DNA from: UBA1429 sp964482225
Lineage (GTDB): Bacteria > Chloroflexota > Anaerolineae > UBA1429
Direction: 5' to 3'
Length of the DNA stretch: 64,000 bases
Assembly: GCA_964482225.1 (NCBI GenBank)
Contig: CAYZWT010000019.1
Span: 1-64,000, forward strand
Shown: piece after piece, positions 57,336-64,000 of the stretch
How the letters are laid out: each line of letters opens with the position of its first letter
Numbering within the stretch: the stretch's first letter is position 1
The notes under the pieces: model-generated
What the model was told of the DNA's origin: nothing
Seen by the model: only the letters and a program-made list of their open reading frames with translations
Database searches by the model: none
Made by a program: the position numbers and the translations under genes

Positions 57336-57443
57336 GCGAACCAGGCCTCCTATTGATACAAACACGCCCCCGCGCCCCCATGGGCGCTCGATGGGCGACG
57401 TGCTCACTACATATGACCCTCCTTACGTCAAAAGGTTGCAGGT

Positions 57444-57487
57444 TTGACGCTTTACGAGCCTGCGCGTACAATTAGGTCTGCTAATTG
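57444..57487 (+). promoter_or_regulatory. MarR promoter with palindromic operator
   Basis: -35 TTGACG (57444-57449), 17-nt spacer, -10 TACAAT (57467-57472). A perfect 19-bp palindrome CAATTAG-GTCTG-CTAATTG (57469-57487) overlaps the -10 and start point, 13 nt before the MarR ATG. Size and place fit an autoregulatory MarR operator. Confidence 0.82.
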
Positions 57488-57500
57488 TTAGAGGTGCTAA

Positions 57501-57962
57501 ATGATGTCTGACAAACAACAGCGCGCGGCAGGTCTCGTGGTCGAGGTGATCCCCAAGATCATGCGTGCGCTGGCCTCGGATTGGCGCCATGTGGATGATC
57601 GGGCCGACCCCGGGCACTTTCGTATCCTGCTGATCCTGACCGAGGGGCCCGCCAACCTCAGCGCCCTGGCCGCCAAACTGGAGGTCAGCCTGCCCACCAT
57701 GTCCAACTCGATCTCGACCCTGGTGGAGCGCGGTTGGGTGGCGCGCCGCCGCGACCCGGAAGACCGGCGGCGGGTGCTAATCGAGATTACGGCCCAGGGA
57801 TGCGCCGTGTTGGAGCGCATCCGCCATGTCGCCCAGATCCAGGTCGAGCGGACTCTGCGCGATCTGACGGATGTGGAATATGACCAGATCATCGCCGGCC
57901 TGGATACCCTGCGCCGCGCCCTGGATGGAGAGGATAGCGCCCTCTGCCACAAGCAAGCGTAG
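57501..57962 (+). CDS. MarR-family transcriptional regulator
   Basis: A 153-aa winged-helix regulator. The DNA-binding part is LSALAAKLEVSLPTMSNSIS, the wing RRRDPEDRRRVLIEIT, and the dimer helices lie at both ends. GAGG lies 7 nt before the ATG (a second ATG follows directly). It is the first gene ahead of two ABC exporter subunits in the same direction and is preceded by a palindrome over its promoter, the classical layout of a drug-responsive repressor. The inducing ligand is unknown. Confidence 0.92.
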   Translation: MMSDKQQRAAGLVVEVIPKIMRALASDWRHVDDRADPGHFRILLILTEGPANLSALAAKLEVSLPTMSNSISTLVERGWVARRRDPEDRRRVLIEITAQGCAVLERIRHVAQIQVERTLRDLTDVEYDQIIAGLDTLRRALDGEDSALCHKQA

Positions 57963-58013
57963 ACGTCAACGGCTTGCATCCCCTTTATGATCCAATCCTC
58001 GTGAGGAGTTGTC

Positions 58014-59786
58014 GTGAAACAGTTATTGCGCTCCTTTCGCTATCTCAAGCCCTATTGGCCCCTGGCTCTAGGCTCGCTGCTCAGCATGTTCCTATCGGCG
58101 GGCGCCATGCTGTTCCTGCCGCGCCTGCAGCAAATGGCCATAGACCAGGGTATCTCCCAGGGCGATATGGGCGTGGTCTGGCGTTTGGCGATCGTGGCGG
58201 TCGGCCTGGCCCTGGTGCGCGGGCTGTTCCAGTTCGGCCAAGGCGCCCTTGCCATCCGTTCTGCCCAGGGCGTGGCTTTTGACATGCGCAACGATGTCTA
58301 TGGCAAGATCCAGTCTCTCTCCTTCAGCTATCACGACAAGATCCACACCGGCCAACTGCTGACCCGCGCCACCTCGGATGTGGATCGCGTGCAGGGGTTC
58401 ATCGGGCACGGCGCCGTGATGCTGCTCTCGGCGGTGTTCATGATCGGCGGCTCGGTCGTGCTGCTCTTTAGCCTGAATGCGCGCCTGGCGCGGATCATGC
58501 TGATCATGGTGCCCGTCACCCTGGCGCTCTTTGCCCTCTTTGCCAGGGCCGCCTTTCCGCTCTTTCGCGAGGTGCAACGCAAGCTCGACGACCTGAACAC
58601 GGTGCTACAAGAGAACTTTGCCGGCATCCGCGTGATCAAGTCGTTCGTACGCGAGGCCCACGAGGCGCACCGCTATGAAAAGGTCAACCTCGAGTTCTAT
58701 GACCTGAATATTCGCGTCAACAACATCCTGTCGTTGGCCTTTCCCACCATCTTTGGCGTGCTGAATGTCGCCACCCTGGCGATCTACTGGATGGGTGGCC
58801 TGCAGGTGATCGGCGAGACCCTGACACTGGGCGAGCTGGTGGCCTTTGCCACCTATCTGGGCATGGCCTTTTTCCCCGTGCTGATGATCGGGTTCATCGT
58901 CACCATGCTCTCCAGCGCCTCAGCCTCGGCGGTGCGCATTTTCGAGCTGCTGGACGCCGAATCCGAGGTGGTGGAGCAACCCGGCGCCATCGCGCTGCCG
59001 CCCGTGCAGGGGCGCATCGCCTTTGAGCACGTCACCTTTCGTTACTATGAGGGGGGCGAGCCGGTGCTGGATGACGTGAGCTTTGAGGTGGAGCCGGGGC
59101 AGACCCTGGCGCTGCTGGGCACCACGGGCTCGGGTAAATCCACCATCATCAACCTGATCCCGCGCTTTTACGACGTGCGCGAGGGGGGCATCCGTATAGA
59201 CGGCTACGATACCCGCCAGGTGACGCTGGAATCGCTGCGCAGCCAGATCGGCATCGTGCTACAAGAGACCAACCTGTTCGATGGCGCCATCCGCGATAAC
59301 ATCGCCTTTGGCTGCCCTCAGGCCACGCAGGAAGAGATCGAGCGCGCGGCGCGGGCCGCCGAGGCCCACGATTTCATCGTCGGCTTTCCCGATGGCTATG
59401 AGACCCATGTGGGCGAGCGTGGCGTCAACCTCTCCGGCGGGCAAAAGCAGCGCATCGCCATCGCCCGCGCTTTGCTGCTGAACCCGGCCATCCTGATCCT
59501 GGATGACGCCACCTCTAGCGTGGACCTGGCCACCGAGCTTCGCATCCAAAAGGCGCTGGACCACCTGATGCAGGGGCGCACCAGCATCGTCGTGGCGCAG
59601 CGGGTGGCGACGGTGCTGAACGCCGACCAGATCCTGGTGCTGGACAAGGGGCGCATTGTGGCCCGTGGCGCCCATGAAGAGCTGATCCGCAGCAGCGAGC
59701 TGTATGCCGAGATCTATTCCTCGCAGTTGCAGGACGACCGCTACCTGCTACAGCAGGCCGAAATCACCCGGGAGGTTACCCCATGA
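58014..59786 (+). CDS. ABC exporter half, degenerate-site subunit (TM287-like)
   Basis: A 590-aa half-transporter: six membrane helices (about 15-320) and a nucleotide-binding domain. Walker A GTTGSGKST is at 369-377, the signature is LSGGQKQR, and Walker B is ILILDD (D497-D498), with Asp instead of the catalytic Glu. In heterodimeric exporters such as TM287/288 this substitution marks the subunit that forms the non-hydrolysing site. The GTG at 58014 has GAGGAG 5 nt upstream. Its stop overlaps the partner's ATG by 4 nt. Probable multidrug or lipid export under MarR control. Confidence 0.93.
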   Translation: MKQLLRSFRYLKPYWPLALGSLLSMFLSAGAMLFLPRLQQMAIDQGISQGDMGVVWRLAIVAVGLALVRGLFQFGQGALAIRSAQGVAFDMRNDVYGKIQSLSFSYHDKIHTGQLLTRATSDVDRVQGFIGHGAVMLLSAVFMIGGSVVLLFSLNARLARIMLIMVPVTLALFALFARAAFPLFREVQRKLDDLNTVLQENFAGIRVIKSFVREAHEAHRYEKVNLEFYDLNIRVNNILSLAFPTIFGVLNVATLAIYWMGGLQVIGETLTLGELVAFATYLGMAFFPVLMIGFIVTMLSSASASAVRIFELLDAESEVVEQPGAIALPPVQGRIAFEHVTFRYYEGGEPVLDDVSFEVEPGQTLALLGTTGSGKSTIINLIPRFYDVREGGIRIDGYDTRQVTLESLRSQIGIVLQETNLFDGAIRDNIAFGCPQATQEEIERAARAAEAHDFIVGFPDGYETHVGERGVNLSGGQKQRIAIARALLLNPAILILDDATSSVDLATELRIQKALDHLMQGRTSIVVAQRVATVLNADQILVLDKGRIVARGAHEELIRSSELYAEIYSSQLQDDRYLLQQAEITREVTP

Positions 59787-61657
59787 GACGTCCGGGCGCC
59801 CTCGAGGTGCAAAAGCCGCAGGACGTGGGCCAAGTGTTGCGCCGTCTGGCCCCCTATTTCAGTCCCTTCAAGCATCGCCTGATCGCCATCGCAGTGCTGC
59901 TGGTGCTGGGCACCCTGACCGATCTGGCCGCCCCGTACCTGATCGGCGTTGCCATTGACCAGTTCATCGCCCTGCCCGAGGGCGGCATGCCCTTCTGGCT
60001 GGGCTGGCTGGTGGGGCCGGATGCCGGCCGCGCCTCTGGGCTGGCCATCGCCATGTTGACCCTGCTGGCGATGTATGCCATCTCGTGGGTGCTGAACGTG
60101 ACCCAGTTCCGGCTGATGGTGCGCGTCAGCCAGCGAGTGCTGCTGACCATGCGCGCCCAGATCCTGGACCAGCTCCACCTCCTCTCGCTGGATTTCTTTG
60201 ACCAACACCAGGCGGGCGATCTGATGAGCCGCCTGACCAACGACACCCAGGTGATCAACGACATGTTCGGCCAGGGGTTGATGCGCATCCTGCGCATGAG
60301 CCTGAGCCTGGTGGGCATCGTGATCGCCATGCTCGCCCTGAACTGGCGGCTGGCCCTGGCCTCTTTTGCCATCCTGCCGGTGATCCTGGCGGCCACGGCC
60401 TACTTTTCGGGGCGGGTGCGCCGCGCCTATCGCGAGACCCGCAAGACCATCGGCGCCGTCAGCGCCGAGTTGCAGGAGAACATCTCGGGCATCCGCGAGG
60501 TGCAGGCCTTTGCCCGCGAGAACGAGACCATCGGTGAGTTCCGCGAGGTAAACCGGCGCAACCGCAACGCCGTGGTCAACGCCGAGACGATCAGCGCGCT
60601 CTTTATGCCCGTGCTGGATGTGCTCAGCACCGTGGCGGCGGCGGTGGTGATCGGGTTCGGGGGCTATCTGGTGCTGGGCTTTGACCCGCCGCTGGTGAGC
60701 GTGGGCATTATTGTGGCGTTCCTGAACTATGTGCGGCGCTTTTACGACCCGATCCGCGAGATGGCCAACCTCTGGGGCCAGATGCAATCGGCCATCGCGG
60801 GCTCGGAGCGCATTTTCGAGCTGCTGGATACCGAGCAGAGCGTCAAGGATCGGCCCGACCCAAGCTGCCTGCCCAGCGTGCTGGAAGGGCGCGTCGTGTA
60901 TGAGGACGTCTCCTTCCGCTACAAGGAGGACGAGCCCGTTCTGGATCATGTCAACGCCGTGATCGAGCCGGGGCAGATGATCGCGCTGGTGGGACCCACC
61001 GGCGCGGGCAAAACGACCTTTGTGAACCTGCTGTTGCGCCTGTATGACGTCCAGAGCGGCAGCATCCGCATTGACGGCTGCGATGTCCGGGATGTATCCC
61101 AGGCCACCCTGCGCGAGGCCATCGGCATGGTGCCCCAGGATACCTACCTGTTCTCGTCCACTATCATGGAGAATATCCGCTACGGGCGACTGGACGCCAC
61201 GGATGAAGAGGTGATGGAGGCGGCGCGCGTCGCCAATGCGGACGGGTTCATCCGGCGGTTGCCCGAGGGCTATCAGACCCAGGTGGGTGAGCGCGGCTCA
61301 AACCTGAGCCAGGGCCACCGCCAGATGATCGCCATCTCGCGGGCGATCCTGAACTCGCCCAAGATCCTGGTGCTGGACGAGGCCACCAGTTCGGTGGATA
61401 CCCGCACCGAGCTCTTGATCCAGGAGGCGCTGGACAAGCTCATGTCCGAGCGCACCAGCGTCGTGATCGCCCACCGGCTGAGCACCATCCGCAAGGCCGA
61501 CCAGATCCTGGTCATCCAGGATGGCCAGATCGTCGAGCGGGGCACTCATACGGAGCTGTTGACGCACGAGGGAGTCTATCGCGAGCTGTACATGAGCCAG
61601 TTCCGCCGCCAAGAGGGGATGTTCGAGCCCGCCGAGGCGGCTGCGCCGGGGGCCTGA
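59783..61657 (+). CDS. ABC exporter half, catalytic subunit (TM288-like)
   Basis: A 624-aa partner of the preceding gene: six membrane helices (about 40-340), Walker A VGPTGAGKTT, Walker B LVLDEA with catalytic E533, and signature LSQGHRQM, the LSQG variant typical of the TM288 side. The intact Glu acts opposite the canonical LSGGQ of the other subunit, while its own LSQG faces the degenerate site, so together they rebuild the asymmetric pair. Coupled by ATGA overlap. A hairpin terminator follows the stop by about 20 nt. Confidence 0.93.
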   Translation: MRRPGALEVQKPQDVGQVLRRLAPYFSPFKHRLIAIAVLLVLGTLTDLAAPYLIGVAIDQFIALPEGGMPFWLGWLVGPDAGRASGLAIAMLTLLAMYAISWVLNVTQFRLMVRVSQRVLLTMRAQILDQLHLLSLDFFDQHQAGDLMSRLTNDTQVINDMFGQGLMRILRMSLSLVGIVIAMLALNWRLALASFAILPVILAATAYFSGRVRRAYRETRKTIGAVSAELQENISGIREVQAFARENETIGEFREVNRRNRNAVVNAETISALFMPVLDVLSTVAAAVVIGFGGYLVLGFDPPLVSVGIIVAFLNYVRRFYDPIREMANLWGQMQSAIAGSERIFELLDTEQSVKDRPDPSCLPSVLEGRVVYEDVSFRYKEDEPVLDHVNAVIEPGQMIALVGPTGAGKTTFVNLLLRLYDVQSGSIRIDGCDVRDVSQATLREAIGMVPQDTYLFSSTIMENIRYGRLDATDEEVMEAARVANADGFIRRLPEGYQTQVGERGSNLSQGHRQMIAISRAILNSPKILVLDEATSSVDTRTELLIQEALDKLMSERTSVVIAHRLSTIRKADQILVIQDGQIVERGTHTELLTHEGVYRELYMSQFRRQEGMFEPAEAAAPGA

Positions 61658-61677
61658 TTGCCCACTCCGAGCGCAAG

Positions 61678-61711
61678 ACGGGCCGACGCCTTATGGTGTC
61701 GGCCCGTTTGT
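61678..61711. terminator. Rho-independent terminator after the ABC exporter
   Basis: ACGGGCCGACGCC pairs with GGTGTCGGCCCGT (13 bp, one G-T) around TTAT, followed by TTGT. It also lies 12 nt beyond the stop of the leftward GH30 gene and may serve both. Confidence 0.8.
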
Positions 61712-61722
61712 CGTACCTGGGC

Positions 61723-63060
61723 CTACGCGCCCCCGCCCCAGGCCAGGGTGGCGACGGTCTTGGCCGGGATGGCGGCGCGCACGAGCCAGCCGGGCCAGGC
61801 AAGGATGCACGCACGGGCTTCTTGCGTCTGGTTCACCACGATGGCCACCATCTCGCCATCGGGGTTCTGGAAAGCGGCCTGGGTCAGCGTCGCGGGCGAG
61901 CCAGGATCGCAGGCGATGCGCCGGGCCCCGGCCCGCACAAAGCGGGTGATCTGGCCCAGCATATAGTACTCGGGTATATACCAGACCTCATTGGGGTCCA
62001 GGCGGCTGACGGTCACAATCGTTGGGCTGCAACTGTGAGGGCCGGGATTGGGCTCTTGCACGTCGTTCAGGCAGGTGACCCAGGCGCTATAGCTGCGCGA
62101 ATCGTTGCGCAGGTATTGCAGGATGCGCTCGATGCCACGCGTTCCCCAGGTCGAGTGCTCGGTCATATAGACCGGCTTGTCGGGGTAGTCGCGATGCAGG
62201 GCGCCCATCTCGGAGGGCTCGCCCTCGTAATCGTGAAAGGCGACGCCGTCGGTAGCGGCATAGCCCTTGGGATCGCCGAGGATGCGCCCCGGAACGGTCA
62301 TGGCCTCGGCAAAGTTGTGGTCAAAGATCCAGATCTCGGTCTCGAGGTTGTGCCGGTCAAACTCCTCGCGCACCTCCAGCAGCAGGCGCCGCTGATCCTC
62401 CCAGCTATAGTAGCAGGTGGGGTAGCCCGGATGTGGGAACATGGGCTCGTTCTGCAGGGTAAAGGCGTGGATGGGGATGCCCTGTTCCTGATAGGCCTGG
62501 ATGGCCATGCGATAGTAGCGGGCCGCCGTGGCGTAATACCCGGGCAGCAGGTGGCCGCCGCACATGCTATCGTTGGATTTCATCCAGCCGGGGGGACTCC
62601 AGGGTGAGGCGAAAAAGCGCAGCTCCGGGTTGATGGCCAGCGCCTCGTGCAGCACCTCCAGGATGTGCAGGTCAATGTCCTTCTGGATGCTGAAATGGGC
62701 CAGCTCCGGGTCCTTTTGGCCGGGGGGCATGTCGTCGTAAGAGTAGTAGGGCGCCGAGGTAAAGTCCGAGGCGCCAAAGCAGATGCGCATCAAGTTCCAA
62801 CCGATGCCCTCCTGGGGGTGCACCAGGTCGCGCAGCACGCGGCGGCGTAGCTCGGGCGCCATGCGCATCAGGTGATAGACGCTGGCCTCCTCAAAGGAGG
62901 AGCCCATGCCGAGGATGGACTGGTAGCGTTGCGACGGGTCCAGGCGGGCCGCCTCAGCCGGGGCAACGCTCACCGGCGTCGCAACGAGGTCGGGCTGGCG
63001 GCTGAGGCGATGTTGCTCCGCGTCCTCCGAGGTAAACCAGACTTGTACGTTCGGACTCAT
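61723..63060 (-). CDS. Glycoside hydrolase family 30 (glucosylceramidase-like)
   Basis: A 445-aa clan GH-A enzyme. QRYQSILGMGSSFEEAS is the GH30 start, ASPWSPPGWMKSN a barrel mark, E205 in TLQNEP the acid/base and E301 in VYMTEHS the nucleophile, followed by the C-terminal beta domain (GEMVAIVVNQTQEA). The ATG at 63060 has AAAGGAG upstream; in-frame sequence further up runs into the GH32 gene. No signal peptide, so cytoplasmic. GH30 covers beta-glucosidase, beta-1,6-glucanase, beta-fucosidase and xylanase activities; which applies is open. It follows the GH32 gene by 40 nt and is probably in one operon with it. Confidence 0.88.
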   Translation of the reverse strand: MSPNVQVWFTSEDAEQHRLSRQPDLVATPVSVAPAEAARLDPSQRYQSILGMGSSFEEASVYHLMRMAPELRRRVLRDLVHPQEGIGWNLMRICFGASDFTSAPYYSYDDMPPGQKDPELAHFSIQKDIDLHILEVLHEALAINPELRFFASPWSPPGWMKSNDSMCGGHLLPGYYATAARYYRMAIQAYQEQGIPIHAFTLQNEPMFPHPGYPTCYYSWEDQRRLLLEVREEFDRHNLETEIWIFDHNFAEAMTVPGRILGDPKGYAATDGVAFHDYEGEPSEMGALHRDYPDKPVYMTEHSTWGTRGIERILQYLRNDSRSYSAWVTCLNDVQEPNPGPHSCSPTIVTVSRLDPNEVWYIPEYYMLGQITRFVRAGARRIACDPGSPATLTQAAFQNPDGEMVAIVVNQTQEARACILAWPGWLVRAAIPAKTVATLAWGGGA

Positions 63061-63100
63061 CGCATTCGCTCCTTTGGTTACTCTCCGGGGCGCCGCCCCG

Positions 63101-64000
63101 CTAACAACCGCTGCTCTTCCAGATGCCATCCATGCGCCAGGCGTCCAGTGCCAGCAGCCGCGCCGAGCCGCCGGATGCCACCAAGGCCACCTGGATGCTA
63201 TCCTCGCGGGTGGGATAGACCCTGGCCGTGAGGCAGGCCCGTTCATTGGCAAACACCTCGATCACCGATTCGTCCAGGAACACGCGCAGAGAGAGGGGCT
63301 CGCCCTGCAAATCCAGCGGCGCCTCGGCCAAGCGGCCCTCGGTCTCGGGGGCCAGGCTGGCGGCGCGTGAATCGACCACGAGTTGTTGCCGAGCCGCCTC
63401 GTAAGAGATGGTCACGCCCTCGGCGCCATCGGGGCTGCGCCGCACGGCCAGGCCGACCGTCTGGGCCTGCTGGGGGTCCAGCTCGGCGCTCAATTCCAGG
63501 CAGGCCCCGCGCACCGGCGCCAGGGGCATGAGGCCCTCGATGGCGCCGGGCTGCACGCGCACATGCTCCCGGCGCAGGCTCGCCAGCTCGGGCACGGGGC
63601 GCTGGCGCAGGCTCCCATCGGCGGCCAGGGATAGCTCGCGGGGCAGAGATTGCACCCCCGCCCAGCCGGCGGCCAGGGTAGCCTCCTGGTTGCGCCCCTC
63701 CAGCAGCCAGCCCAGGCAGATGCGCCGCCCGCTTTCGTCAATGAACGCCTGGGGCGCATAGTAGAGACCGCCGTGATCCAGCAGGCCGTGCTGCTGGGGC
63801 GTAAAGCGATGATCGGCATAGCGCCCCGTGAAATAGTGGGCCTGGCGAAAGGGCTCGGGTGAAAAGAGCAACAGGTGCCGGTCGCCCAGGGGCAGGAAAT
63901 TGGGGCACTCCCAGTTGTGGCCCGTCTCCTCGATCTTGCCCTCGCACAAGAGCCCGAGGTACTCCCAGCGCTCCAGATCGGGCGAGCGATACAGCAGGAT
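63101..64000 (-). CDS. Glycoside hydrolase family 32 (levanase/invertase-like), 5' part beyond window
   Basis: The last 299 codons of a GH32 fructosidase; the frame stays open to the window edge, so the start lies beyond 64000. Visible are the acid/base region WECPNFLPLGD (the EC motif), LYYAPQAFIDESGRRICLGW, the linker LPRELSLAADG, and the C-terminal beta-sandwich with SLRVFLDESVIEVFANE. The nucleophile motif (WMNDPN) and RDP are outside the window. It would hydrolyse sucrose, levan or inulin-type fructans. The GH30 gene follows 40 nt later on the same strand. Confidence 0.9.
   Translation of the reverse strand: MLLYRSPDLERWEYLGLLCEGKIEETGHNWECPNFLPLGDRHLLLFSPEPFRQAHYFTGRYADHRFTPQQHGLLDHGGLYYAPQAFIDESGRRICLGWLLEGRNQEATLAAGWAGVQSLPRELSLAADGSLRQRPVPELASLRREHVRVQPGAIEGLMPLAPVRGACLELSAELDPQQAQTVGLAVRRSPDGAEGVTISYEAARQQLVVDSRAASLAPETEGRLAEAPLDLQGEPLSLRVFLDESVIEVFANERACLTARVYPTREDSIQVALVASGGSARLLALDAWRMDGIWKSSGC

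Overview
The window is 64 kb of GC-rich bacterial chromosome, densely coded on both strands. No rRNA, tRNA, prophage, transposase or CRISPR array is visible. Thr/Pro-rich TPTATPT linkers on surface proteins, LexA-type GAAC-N4-GTTC boxes, a TM287/288-like ABC exporter pair and a scattered set of glycoside hydrolases suggest a Chloroflexota member, probably Anaerolineae-like. That is an inference from gene style, with no marker phylogeny behind it.

Layout: (1) 0-8 kb: GH4 glycosidase, CoA-disulfide-reductase-like flavoenzyme, old-yellow-enzyme homologue, CPBP protease, then a leftward cluster (SDR, enolase-superfamily dehydratase, frameshifted alpha/beta hydrolase). (2) 8-15 kb: replicative polymerase dnaE followed by an unusual membrane protein that joins an Asp-box propeller to a STAND-like ATPase. 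Convergent to it is a 76-aa gene read from a near-consensus promoter carrying two LexA/SOS boxes. (3) 15-25.5 kb: site-2 protease with CBS domains, sulfatase, an AT-rich polytopic membrane protein that looks transferred, and a leftward surface group (glycosyltransferase with a probable CTG start, lipoprotein, four-module secreted protein, two methyltransferases). (4) 25.5-28 kb: CcdA, DUF2085 and TlpA redox genes, and a copper-chaperone-like gene under a CsoR-type operator. (5) 28-39.6 kb: Rrf2 regulator divergent from an FAD flavoprotein, a SEC-C/HAD/galK/MFS/GT2 rightward run, a URO-D-like protein, dTDP-glucose dehydratase and scpA. (6) 40-57 kb: GH2 beta-galactosidase, second site-2 protease, triple-PA14 surface protein, formamidase-like protein, glycosyltransferase, nucleoside hydrolase, ADP-ribosylglycohydrolase fusion, GH29 fucosidase, a 1.1-kb non-coding region, a second enolase-superfamily dehydratase and a B12-radical SAM protein. 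(7) 57.5-64 kb: MarR regulator with an autoregulatory palindrome leading a heterodimeric ABC exporter, then leftward GH30 and the 3' part of a GH32 gene.

The catabolic genes (GH4, GH2, GH29, GH30, GH32, sulfatase, galactokinase, two sugar-acid dehydratases) point to a heterotroph living on plant, algal or mucin-like glycans. The genes are dispersed, not arranged as one locus, and no sugar ABC importer is present here.

The most interesting non-coding DNA is at 52.45-53.57 kb: an orphan strong promoter, nested inverted repeats, a same-strand cluster of DnaA boxes (two perfect TTATCCACA), and a copy of a 245-280 bp element with terminal inverted repeats whose other full copy lies at 15.3 kb. 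Together with the SOS promoter at 15.04 kb this is the strongest candidate for an undescribed regulatory or replication arrangement.
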